Shown one piece after another: positions 1 through 6,889 of a stretch of 64,000 bases of DNA (its first letter is position 1; the number at the start of each line of letters is the position of its first letter). The stretch covers positions 1-64,000 of the forward strand of contig NZ_JBHTKH010000009.1 of the NCBI RefSeq assembly GCF_042676085.1. The letters are read 5' to 3'. Position numbers and translations under genes: made by a program. The stretch is from Terrabacter terrigena. GTDB lineage: Bacteria > Actinomycetota > Actinomycetes > Actinomycetales > Dermatophilaceae. Under the pieces are notes generated by a model that was given only the letters and a program-made list of their open reading frames with translations, had not been told where the DNA came from and ran no database searches.

Positions 1-2
1 GC

Positions 3-53
3 ACCGAGGCTATGAGCCAGACGACCGATGATCAGGACCCAACCACCGCGTGA
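3..53 (+). CDS. possible C-terminal tail of a gene cut by the window edge
   Basis: An open frame enters from the left edge and ends in TGA at 51-53 after 16 codons (ends DDQDPTTA). It could be the end of a rightward gene or a chance frame. It is too short to assign. Confidence 0.2.
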   Translation, partial: TEAMSQTTDDQDPTTA

Positions 54-247
54 GCGGTGCTGTCACCCTGACACTGAGTTTGAGGCTATCCGGCCCGGGC
101 CGAGGCGCACTCGCGCCGACCGGCGGGTCGTGGGCCGGCGCCCTGCGCTCGCGGGCCACGCCTTGGTGTCGAACGAAGCGCGTCTGCGTCGACGGTGGAG
201 GCCGGTCGAGGAGGCGTGGGCGCTCCTCCACGGGCCCGGTACGCCGA

Positions 248-275
248 GAGGCCCCGTCCGGGCGGACGGGGCCTC
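248..275 (-). terminator. hairpin terminator after the alpha-glucosidase
   Basis: A perfect 12-bp inverted repeat (248-259 with 264-275, 4-nt loop) lies just past the stop of the leftward GH13 gene. I see no gene in the rest of 54-308. Confidence 0.7.
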
Positions 276-308
276 GCGGCGTTGCCGGCCGGGCGGCCGG
301 TCAGCAGG

Positions 309-2111
309 TCAGGACCAGATGGCCCAGACCGTCGTGTCGCTGGGCACGAGCCCGTCCTCGAGCGGACCGGAGGCGACGACGACCTCGGCGTCCTCGGGGA
401 GGGCCACGGGCGCGTCGCCGAGGTTGGCCACGACGAGCACCCGCTCACGCTGGTCGGAGCCGTTGGTCAGCGCGACGACGTCGGCGGCATACCCGTCGAC
501 CCACGTCAGCGACCCGGTGCCCAGGGACAGGCGGCGACGGTTCGCCAGCAGGGCGCGGTACAGCTCGAGGGTCGACCCGGCGACGCCCTCCTGCTGGTCG
601 ACCGCGTAGTGCGCGTACACGTCGGGCTGGGGCAGCCAGGTGTTCGCGCCGGGACCGAAGCCGAGTGAGGGGCCGTCGGCGGACCACGGCATCGGCACGC
701 GGCAGCCGTCACGGCCCGTCTCAGCGCCGTTGGTGCGCGCGAACGTCGGGTCCTGACGGAACTCGGCCGGCATGTCGGTGGAGTCGGGCAGCCCCAGCTC
801 CTCGCCCTGGTAGATGTAGGCGCCGCCCGGGAGCGAGAGCATGAGCGCGGTCGCCGCACGGGCACGACGCAGGCCGAGGGCACGGTCGGGCTGGGGGTCG
901 GTCGCCGAGATGCCGTTCATCCGCGGCGTGCCCGGAGCGAACCCGAGACGCGAGGCGTGGCGCACCACGTCGTGGTTCGACAGCACCCACGTCGAGGGGG
1001 CGCCGACCGAGTCGGCGGCCTGCAGGGACGAGGTGATGACCGCCTTGAGGTCCTCGGCGATCCACGACGAGGTGAGGAAGTCGAAGTTGAACGCCTGGTG
1101 CATCTCGTCGGAGCGCACGTACTTGACGGCGCGCTCCTGCGGCTCCACCCACGCCTCGGCGCAGAGGATGCGGTCCGGCGTGCCGTAGGACTCGAGGATC
1201 CTGCGCCACGCGCGGTAGACCTCGTGCACACCGTCCTGGTCCCACATCGGGCTGCGCTTGGTGTGGTCGATGCGCGGGGCGTCCTCGGGCTGGGCCGCGG
1301 CCGGCGTGGCGTCGTCGTCGTGCTCGGCGTGGCCGAGCATGACGGTGCGCTCCTCCTCGGTGTCGGGCAGGCCCTGCTGCTTGATGAGGCCGTGTGCGAC
1401 GTCGACGCGGAAGCCGTCGACGCCACGGTCGAGCCAGAAGCGCAGGATCGACTCGAACTCGGCGCGCACCTCGGGGTGCTCCCAGTTGAAGTCGGGCTGC
1501 TTGGGGTCGAAGAGGTGCAGGTACCACTGGCCCGGGAGGCCGTCGGCCTCCGTGACGCGCGTCCACGCGGCACCGCCGAAGACGGACTCCCAGTTGTTCG
1601 GCGGCAGCTCGCCGTGCTCGCCGCGTCCCTCGCGGAACATGTAGCGCTCGCGCTCGGCGGAGCCGGGGCCGGCCGAGAGGGCCGCCTGGAACCAGACGTG
1701 CTCGTCGGAGCTGTGGTTGGGCACCATGTCGACGATAACCTTGAGGCCGAGCTCGTGGGCGCGCGCGATCATCGCGTCGGCGTCCGCGAGGGTGCCGAAG
1801 ATGGGGTCGACGTCGCGGTAGTCGGCGACGTCGTAGCCCGCGTCGGCCTGCGGCGACGTGTAGAACGGGGAGAGCCAGATGGCGTCGACGCCGAGGGCCC
1901 GCAGGTGGGGGAGACGCGACGTGATGCCGGGCAGGTCACCGATGCCGTCGCCGTCGGCGTCGGCCCATGAGCGCGGGTAGATCTGGTAGATCACGGCCTG
2001 TCGCCACCAGGCGGCGTCGGGCCGGTCCGCGGCGTGGACGGGGGTGGTCTCCTCACGCACCTCGAGGTCGCCGAGGGGGTGGGTCAGGGTCTGGGTTGCT
2101 GATCGCGTCAC
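309..2111 (-). CDS. GH13 alpha-glucosidase
   Basis: About 600 residues of the alpha-amylase superfamily (GH13), most like oligo-1,4/1,6-glucosidases that release glucose from malto- or isomalto-oligosaccharides in the cytoplasm. All four conserved regions are visible: DMVPNH near residue 130, GFRVDVA near 235 with the nucleophile Asp, AEAW near 320 with the acid/base Glu, and SNHD near 380. The early YQIYPRSWADADGDGIGDL stretch is typical of the glucosidase branch. No signal peptide is seen. The start is a GTG at 2111; the frame stays open further upstream, but that part does not look like protein. A LacI-type palindrome upstream suggests sugar-dependent repression. The exact substrate cannot be told from sequence. 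Confidence 0.88.
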   Translation of the reverse strand: MTRSATQTLTHPLGDLEVREETTPVHAADRPDAAWWRQAVIYQIYPRSWADADGDGIGDLPGITSRLPHLRALGVDAIWLSPFYTSPQADAGYDVADYRDVDPIFGTLADADAMIARAHELGLKVIVDMVPNHSSDEHVWFQAALSAGPGSAERERYMFREGRGEHGELPPNNWESVFGGAAWTRVTEADGLPGQWYLHLFDPKQPDFNWEHPEVRAEFESILRFWLDRGVDGFRVDVAHGLIKQQGLPDTEEERTVMLGHAEHDDDATPAAAQPEDAPRIDHTKRSPMWDQDGVHEVYRAWRRILESYGTPDRILCAEAWVEPQERAVKYVRSDEMHQAFNFDFLTSSWIAEDLKAVITSSLQAADSVGAPSTWVLSNHDVVRHASRLGFAPGTPRMNGISATDPQPDRALGLRRARAATALMLSLPGGAYIYQGEELGLPDSTDMPAEFRQDPTFARTNGAETGRDGCRVPMPWSADGPSLGFGPGANTWLPQPDVYAHYAVDQQEGVAGSTLELYRALLANRRRLSLGTGSLTWVDGYAADVVALTNGSDQRERVLVVANLGDAPVALPEDAEVVVASGPLEDGLVPSDTTVWAIWS

Positions 2112-2156
2112 GGGCCACCATCGTTCCGCATGGAGACGAAAACTCAAAGAAAGAAA

Positions 2157-2170
2157 TGCAACTTCTTGCA
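2157..2170. promoter_or_regulatory. LacI/MalR-type operator palindrome
   Basis: TGCAA-CTTC-TTGCA is a perfect 5+4+5 inverted repeat in an AT-rich patch between the divergent glucosidase and monooxygenase genes. The TTGCA half-site resembles the CTTGCAG elements bound by maltose repressors of the LacI family in Streptomyces (family knowledge). It lies 46 bases upstream of the glucosidase start. Confidence 0.5.
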
Positions 2171-2220
2171 GAGCGGTCGCTGGGCGTCCCGATGTCGGTG
2201 CTCGTTGGTACGAACGAGCC

Positions 2221-3075
2221 ATGAGGAGCGGCTTCGTCATCCCGTATGCCACCGAGCGCGAGTTCGCCGACCTGGCACGCCTGGGCGAGGAGCGCGGGTG
2301 GGATGCCGTCTTCGGCTGGGAGGCGCTCTACGGCGTCGACGCGTGGGTCCAGCTCGGGGCGGCCGCCATGGTGACCGAGCGCATCCGCCTCGGCACCCTG
2401 CTCACGCCTGCGGCACGGCACCGTCCGTGGGACCTCGCCTCCAGGGTCGGCTCCGTCGACCGCATCAGCAACGGCAGGGCCGTCATGTCCGTCGGGCTCG
2501 GGGCGCTCCACCCGGGGTGGCTCGCGTTCGAGGCCGACGAGGGCCGCGCCGTCCGCGCGAAGAAGCTCGACGAGTGCCTCGACATCTATGCGGGACTGCT
2601 CGGCGACGCGGCGTCCTTCACGTATGCCGGCGAGCACTACAGTGCCGCGGCCAACGACTTCGTGCTGCCGCCGCCAACGCCGCAGCGTCCCCATCCGCCG
2701 GTCTGGGTCGTCGGTGCGCCGACACCCGGCCGGGGGCGACAGCGCTCGCTGGAGCGGGCAGCCCGATGGCAGGGGCTCATCCCGGCGATCCACCCCACCG
2801 ACGGCGGGCCCAAGACCCTCGACGTCTTCGCAGCCGTCGTCGAGCCGGTGCGCCGGCTCCGCCAGGAGCGGGGGCTGCCCTGGGCGGGCTTCGACGTCGT
2901 CATCGAGGCCGACTCCTGGGGTGACTTCACCCGCCTCGAACCGTCCGAGCCGGCGGCGTGGGAGGAGGCCGGCGCGACGTGGTGGGTCGAGAGCTGGTGG
3001 GACGTACCTCAGGGCGCCGAGGGTCTCGCCGAGGTGCGTCGTCGCGTCGAGGCCGGGCCGCCGGCGCTGCGCTGA
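2221..3075 (+). CDS. luciferase-like (LLM class) flavin-dependent monooxygenase
   Basis: 284 residues of the bacterial luciferase-like TIM-barrel superfamily, which use FMN or, commonly in actinobacteria, coenzyme F420. The N-terminus GFVIPYATEREFADLARLGE, the strand around RIRLGTLLTPAARHRPWDLA and the later PPVWVVGAPTP segment are family landmarks. It starts with ATG at 2221, divergent from the glucosidase. The substrate is unknown and the two divergent genes need not share a pathway. Confidence 0.75.
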   Translation: MRSGFVIPYATEREFADLARLGEERGWDAVFGWEALYGVDAWVQLGAAAMVTERIRLGTLLTPAARHRPWDLASRVGSVDRISNGRAVMSVGLGALHPGWLAFEADEGRAVRAKKLDECLDIYAGLLGDAASFTYAGEHYSAAANDFVLPPPTPQRPHPPVWVVGAPTPGRGRQRSLERAARWQGLIPAIHPTDGGPKTLDVFAAVVEPVRRLRQERGLPWAGFDVVIEADSWGDFTRLEPSEPAAWEEAGATWWVESWWDVPQGAEGLAEVRRRVEAGPPALR

Positions 3076-3151
3076 ACGACCCGCTCGCGTGAGCGTGCGG
3101 CCCCGGGTGTGCGGGCGCCGTTGCGTCGAACCCGCGGGGCGGCGGCGGAGC

Positions 3152-3637
3152 TCAGAAGTCCCGGACTCCCTGCTTCGCCAGCAGCTCACGGTGCTCGTCC
3201 GTGAGCGCGGTGATGCGCTCCAGGTGCTCCGTGAGGAACGACAGCTGCTCCACCGACAGCTCCTCGAGGGCAGGCTGGCCCGCGTGCACGAGTGGTCCGT
3301 AGGCCTCCCAGGTCAGCTGCTGGCCGAGCTCGGTCATCTCGACGAGCACGGTGCGCCGGTCGGTCTCGGACCGAAGCCGGCGCACGAGGCCGCGGCGCGC
3401 CAGCCGGTCGATGAGCGCTGTCGTCGCGGCCGGCCGCAGTCCGGTGGCGGCGCTGAGGACGCCCGCCGACGTCGGGCCGTCGACGAGCCAGTCGAGGCAG
3501 CGCAGGTCGGCCGGTCCCAGACCGAGCCGTCGGCCGACCGTGTCGTCGAACGCCTGCACCGATCGCTGGTACCGCTGCATGGCGTCGCCGAGGGCGTGGA
3601 CGAGCGGCTCACGAGGCGCGTGACCGGATGCGGCCAT
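3152..3637 (-). CDS. MarR-family transcriptional regulator
   Basis: 161 residues with the MarR winged-helix layout: an N-terminal helical dimer part, a recognition-helix region around GLRPAATTALIDRLARRGLV, and a wing RLRSETDRRTVLVEMTELG, followed by C-terminal dimerisation helices. Such proteins usually repress a neighbouring exporter or oxidoreductase and release DNA on ligand binding. The start is ATG 3637 with an AGGTAGG-like ribosome site. The divergent neighbour appears decayed, so the present target may be only its own promoter. Confidence 0.85.
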   Translation of the reverse strand: MAASGHAPREPLVHALGDAMQRYQRSVQAFDDTVGRRLGLGPADLRCLDWLVDGPTSAGVLSAATGLRPAATTALIDRLARRGLVRRLRSETDRRTVLVEMTELGQQLTWEAYGPLVHAGQPALEELSVEQLSFLTEHLERITALTDEHRELLAKQGVRDF

Positions 3638-3650
3638 GGAGCCTACCTAC

Positions 3651-3692
3651 CTTTCGATTATCAAAACATCTGATTCTCGTAAGGAAGGCTAC
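3651..3692. promoter_or_regulatory. AT-rich promoter/operator region of the MarR gene
   Basis: A sharp AT-rich island in GC-rich surroundings, immediately upstream of the MarR start. It holds an ATCA-N7-TGAT inverted repeat (3660-3674). MarR proteins usually bind such elements over their own promoter. The assignment is inferred from position. Confidence 0.35.
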
Positions 3693-3696
3693 CAAT

Positions 3697-4108
3697 ATGG
3701 AGGCTCTGGTCGTGGGAGGGGCATCGCGGACCCCCACGACACTCGCGCTCGCGAAGGTCCGAGCCGGCGGGCCTGTGCGCAGCGGACGCCGGTCCCGCCG
3801 CTGAGCTCGTCCGAACCGGCCGCCTCGAGCTCTGGGCCGACACACCCACGACCTGCCCCGGGTCGCCCGCTGGCGCCGCGGACCGATGGCTGGCGGCATA
3901 CGAGACGGCGCCGCGCGCCCGCGTGGAGTGGATCGTCGCCGCCGGGGCGCGGAGCAGCAGCTCCAAGATCCCGGCCGGGCAGGGCGGGCAGTCCGTGACG
4001 CCATGATGCGGCTGGCCTTCCGCTACGTGGTGACCGAGAGTTCGACCGCCTGGGTCACCGGCCACCGGGTCCGGTGGGAGGAGACCGCCGACCCCGCACT
4101 ACCGTCTG
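3697..4108 (+). pseudogene. probable decayed gene facing the MarR regulator
   Basis: No intact gene fits this stretch. A frame beginning ATG 3697 reads MEALVVGGASRTPTTLALAK, like the start of a nucleotide-binding oxidoreductase, and stops near 3804. The next frame gives a protein-like LVRTGRLELWADTP to a stop at 4006. The first frame resumes with MMRLAFRYVVTE and runs to a TGA that overlaps the Nudix ATG. The shifting protein-like frames suggest a gene broken by frameshifts, but the original family is not recognisable. Alternatively this is plain intergenic DNA. Confidence 0.3.
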
Positions 4109-4112
4109 GGGC

Positions 4113-4520
4113 ATGACGACCTTTGTCACGGCCGCCTTCTGTCTCGTGCGCGACGGGCGGCTGCTGACGGTCCGCAAGGCCGGCTCGCAGCGGTTCATGC
4201 TCCCCGGCGGCAAGATCGACCCGGGCGAGAGCGCGCGGGAGGCTGCCGTTCGCGAGGTGATGGAGGAGGTCGGCGTCGACGTGGCCGGTCTGGGGCTGCC
4301 ACTCGGCCGGTTCCACGACGTCGCCGCCAACGAGCCCGACTCGTGGGTCGACGCGACGGTCTTCGTCGCGGACCTCGAGCCGGACCACGCACCGACACCG
4401 CTGGCCGAGATCGCCGAGCAGCGCTGGCTCGGGCTCGACGACGAGCTGCCCGACGACCTGGCGCCACTGCTGCGCAACCATGTCGTACCCGCCCTCCGAA
4501 CGCACCTCACCGGCTGCTGA
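4113..4520 (+). CDS. Nudix hydrolase
   Basis: 135 residues, the usual size for a single-domain Nudix protein that hydrolyses nucleoside-diphosphate-linked substrates. The Nudix box is complete: GGKIDPGES followed by REVMEEVGV, giving the G-x5-E-x7-REUXEEXGU pattern with metal-binding glutamates, at about residues 30-52. The protein starts MTTFVTAAFCLVRDGRLL. Its ATG overlaps the TGA of the preceding broken frame. The specific substrate (mutagenic nucleotide, ADP-ribose or other) cannot be told. Confidence 0.9.
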   Translation: MTTFVTAAFCLVRDGRLLTVRKAGSQRFMLPGGKIDPGESAREAAVREVMEEVGVDVAGLGLPLGRFHDVAANEPDSWVDATVFVADLEPDHAPTPLAEIAEQRWLGLDDELPDDLAPLLRNHVVPALRTHLTGC

Positions 4521-4586
4521 GTGCGGTGACGCCACCCGACCGACCTCCACGTCGACGGGTGGCGCCCGTGCCGGTCGGCGTCCGCG

Positions 4587-5207
4587 TCAGCGCGGCCCGC
4601 CGTGCATCCCGATGATCCCCGCCCTGGCCGCCTTCTTCACGGCGTCGGCCTCCGCCTGGGTCAGCTTGCCGTCCTTGACAGCCTGCGCGAGTCGGTCGTC
4701 GAACGCCTTCTGCTCGTCGGCTTCGTGGGCCGCCCTCAGGTCGGCGACGGCCGCCTTGACCTTGGCGGCGTCGATGCCGAGCTTGGCCGCCAGCTTGGTG
4801 GCCAGCTCGTCCTGGAGCGCGCTGAAGTCCGGCCTGCCCTGACCCGGGGTGTGCGCGGCGCGGAGCTCGTCACGGACCGCCGTCAGGGCGTCCTTCAGCT
4901 TCGTCTCGTCGACCCCGAGCCTGGTGGCCAGCGCGGAGAGGTCGGCCCCACGGCCGAAGCCGAGACCGCCCGGACCGCCGTGGTGCCCACCCGGTCCCCA
5001 TCCCCGCCCGTCGCCGTCGCGGTCCCCGGGGGTCGTGCTGTCGGTCGTTCCCTTGTCCGGGTCGCCCTGGGTCGAGGTGGCGGTCGGCGTCGGCGCCGGG
5101 GTGGTGGCGTCGTCGGCTCGTGCGACCTGCGAGACGCCGAGCCCGATCACGGCGGCAGCCGCGCCCACGACTGCCACGCTGGCGGCCTTCTTGTTGATGG
5201 ACACCAT
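4587..5207 (-). CDS. secreted or surface-anchored protein with helical repeats
   Basis: 206 residues, function not recognised. ATG 5207 is chosen because AAGGGA lies just upstream and a signal-like segment follows at once (KKAASVAVVGAAAAVIGLG, then an ARA-DD cleavage-type site). Next comes a Thr/Pro-rich then Gly/His-rich linker (residues about 35-80). The C-terminal half repeats a helical unit: LATRLGVDETKLKDALTAV and LAAKLGIDAAKVKAAVADL, then KDGKLTQAEADAVKKA. This resembles actinobacterial exported proteins of unknown role. It is monocistronic between convergent and divergent neighbours. Confidence 0.7.
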   Translation of the reverse strand: MVSINKKAASVAVVGAAAAVIGLGVSQVARADDATTPAPTPTATSTQGDPDKGTTDSTTPGDRDGDGRGWGPGGHHGGPGGLGFGRGADLSALATRLGVDETKLKDALTAVRDELRAAHTPGQGRPDFSALQDELATKLAAKLGIDAAKVKAAVADLRAAHEADEQKAFDDRLAQAVKDGKLTQAEADAVKKAARAGIIGMHGGPR

Positions 5208-5337
5208 GTCCGGTCCCTTCGTCGCGTCGCCGGGCATGCCGCCCGACGGTGGGTTCACCTGAGTCCCAGAGAACACCCGTGGCCGCAGCAGCGAGCCGTG
5301 AACAGGCTGTGAGTTGCTGTGAGTGCGCCCGGCCGCC

Positions 5338-5724
5338 TCAGAAGGTGCCGTCAGGCCCCGGGGAGTTGACGAGGGAGTATGCCGCCCGCGTGAGGTAGTC
5401 GCGCAGGCGGTCGTCGTTCTCGGGGGTCAGCTCCAGCGTGTCGACGGCGTTCATCATGTGCAGGAGCCACCGGTCGCGCATGTCGGGCGTGACCTGGAAG
5501 GGCATGTGCCGCATCCGCAGCCGCGGGTGCCCGCGCTGCTCGGAGTAGGTGGTCGGACCGCCCCAGTACTGCTCGAAGAACATCCGCAGGCGCTCCTCGG
5601 CCGGGGCGAGGTCGCTCTCGGGGTACAGGGCGCGCAACGGCTCGTCCTCGGCGACACCCCGGTAGAACTCGCGCACGAGCTTGGCGAAGGTCTCGCGGCC
5701 ACCGAAGTCGTCGTAGTACGTCAC
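5338..5724 (-). CDS. glbO: group II truncated haemoglobin (HbO type)
   Basis: 128 residues with the short 2-on-2 globin fold. The sequence runs YDDFGGRETFAKLVREFYRG, then FFEQYWGGP and the EF segment RGHPRLRMRHMPF with the proximal haem-binding His, then a conserved DRWLLHMMNAV helix. These proteins bind oxygen or detoxify nitric oxide and peroxides in actinobacteria. It lies 31 bases downstream of the MscS gene and on the same strand, so the two may be cotranscribed. Confidence 0.9.
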   Translation of the reverse strand: MTYYDDFGGRETFAKLVREFYRGVAEDEPLRALYPESDLAPAEERLRMFFEQYWGGPTTYSEQRGHPRLRMRHMPFQVTPDMRDRWLLHMMNAVDTLELTPENDDRLRDYLTRAAYSLVNSPGPDGTF

Positions 5725-5755
5725 GTCGGTCAGTCTCCCAGAGCCACGGGGAGGC

Positions 5756-6772
5756 TCACTTGTGAGGGGGCCCGCCGTACGGCGGCATGACCGGGAGAGG
5801 GCTGCGCACTCCGGCTCGGTCGAGCGCGGTCTTGATCCGCTCGCGCATCTCGCGCTGGATACCGAACTGCTCGTTGGCCACCGTCTTGGCGATGACGCGG
5901 ATCGTGAGGGCGCCGTTGGCCATCGACTCGACGCCGACGACGTTCGGCTCCTCGAGGAGGATGTCCTTGTACGCCTCGTCGTCGTCCATGACGCCCACGA
6001 CGTCGCGGATGACCTTGATCGCCTTCTCGGTGTCCTGGTCGTAGGCGATGGCGATGTCGACGATCGCCGTCGACCAGCCCTGCGTCTTGTTGCCGATGCG
6101 GATGATCTCGCCGTTGCGGACGTACCAGGTCATGCCGTCGGCGTCGCGCAGCTGCGTCACGCGCAGCGACACGTTCTCGACGGTGCCGACGACCTCCCCG
6201 GTGTCGATGACGTCGCCGACGCCGTACTGGTCCTCGACGATCATGAAGACACCGGAGAGGAAGTCCTTGACCAGGCTCTGGGCGCCGAACGCGAGCGCCA
6301 CGCCCCCGACGCTGGCCGAGGCCAGCATCGGGCCCAGCGGGATGCCGACGAGGGACAGCACGGTCAGGGCGGTGATGCCACCGACGACGAACGTCGTGAT
6401 GCTCTTGAGCAGGGCGCCCATCGTCTGGGTGCGCTGGACGTGCCGCACGTTGGCGACACCGACCGCCTGCAGGGCCCGGCCGGCCCTGGGGAGGCTCGCG
6501 ATCCGTTCGGCCCGGCGGGAGGTCGCCGTCGCGACGACGCGGTTGATGAGGCGGTGGAGCAGGAACCGGGCGACGAGGCCGACGGCGATCACGGTCATGA
6601 TCAGCAGCGGGGTGCCGACGAGCCAGTCGCCGACTCCGGACCACGTCAGGCTCGCGAGGTCAGGCATCGAGAGGTCCACGGGAAGCTCCTGCGAGGGAGA
6701 CGGGGAGGGGGTCGGCGGCGCGGTCGCGTCGGGGATGTGAAGTGTGGTCAGGTTCGTGAAGGCGTGGGTCAC
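5756..6772 (-). CDS. MscS-family mechanosensitive ion channel
   Basis: 338 residues. Three membrane helices occupy about residues 50-150, followed by the pore-lining region SVGGVALAFGAQSLVKDFLSG, a hallmark of MscS, and the cytoplasmic beta domain (YGVGDVIDTGEVVGTVENVSLRVTQ). Such channels open under membrane tension and release solutes on osmotic down-shock. The Pro-rich N-terminus before the first helix is poorly conserved, and a later start (for example MPDLASL) is possible. Confidence 0.9.
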   Translation of the reverse strand: MTHAFTNLTTLHIPDATAPPTPSPSPSQELPVDLSMPDLASLTWSGVGDWLVGTPLLIMTVIAVGLVARFLLHRLINRVVATATSRRAERIASLPRAGRALQAVGVANVRHVQRTQTMGALLKSITTFVVGGITALTVLSLVGIPLGPMLASASVGGVALAFGAQSLVKDFLSGVFMIVEDQYGVGDVIDTGEVVGTVENVSLRVTQLRDADGMTWYVRNGEIIRIGNKTQGWSTAIVDIAIAYDQDTEKAIKVIRDVVGVMDDDEAYKDILLEEPNVVGVESMANGALTIRVIAKTVANEQFGIQREMRERIKTALDRAGVRSPLPVMPPYGGPPHK

Positions 6773-6853
6773 AGAGTCTCAGTCAGGGGTCGGGTTCGGG
6801 TGGATCTGCCGCCTGCCACGCGTGCGTGGCGGGCGGGTGGTGCGGTCCGCGGA

Positions 6854-6875
6854 CCGGCCTGACGGTGCAGGCCGG
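6854..6875 (-). terminator. hairpin after pepN
   Basis: An 8-bp perfect inverted repeat with a 6-nt loop follows the pepN stop. A second GC-rich inverted repeat lies close by at about 6820-6840. The pair separates pepN from the MscS gene. Confidence 0.5.
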
Positions 6876-6889
6876 CCTGCGGACGTGGG

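Noticed and set aside
2112..2252. N-terminal extension of the alpha-glucosidase to an upstream ATG
   Set aside because: The extra 47 codons cross the operator palindrome and the divergent promoter and do not look like protein; the GTG at 2111 gives a normal family start.
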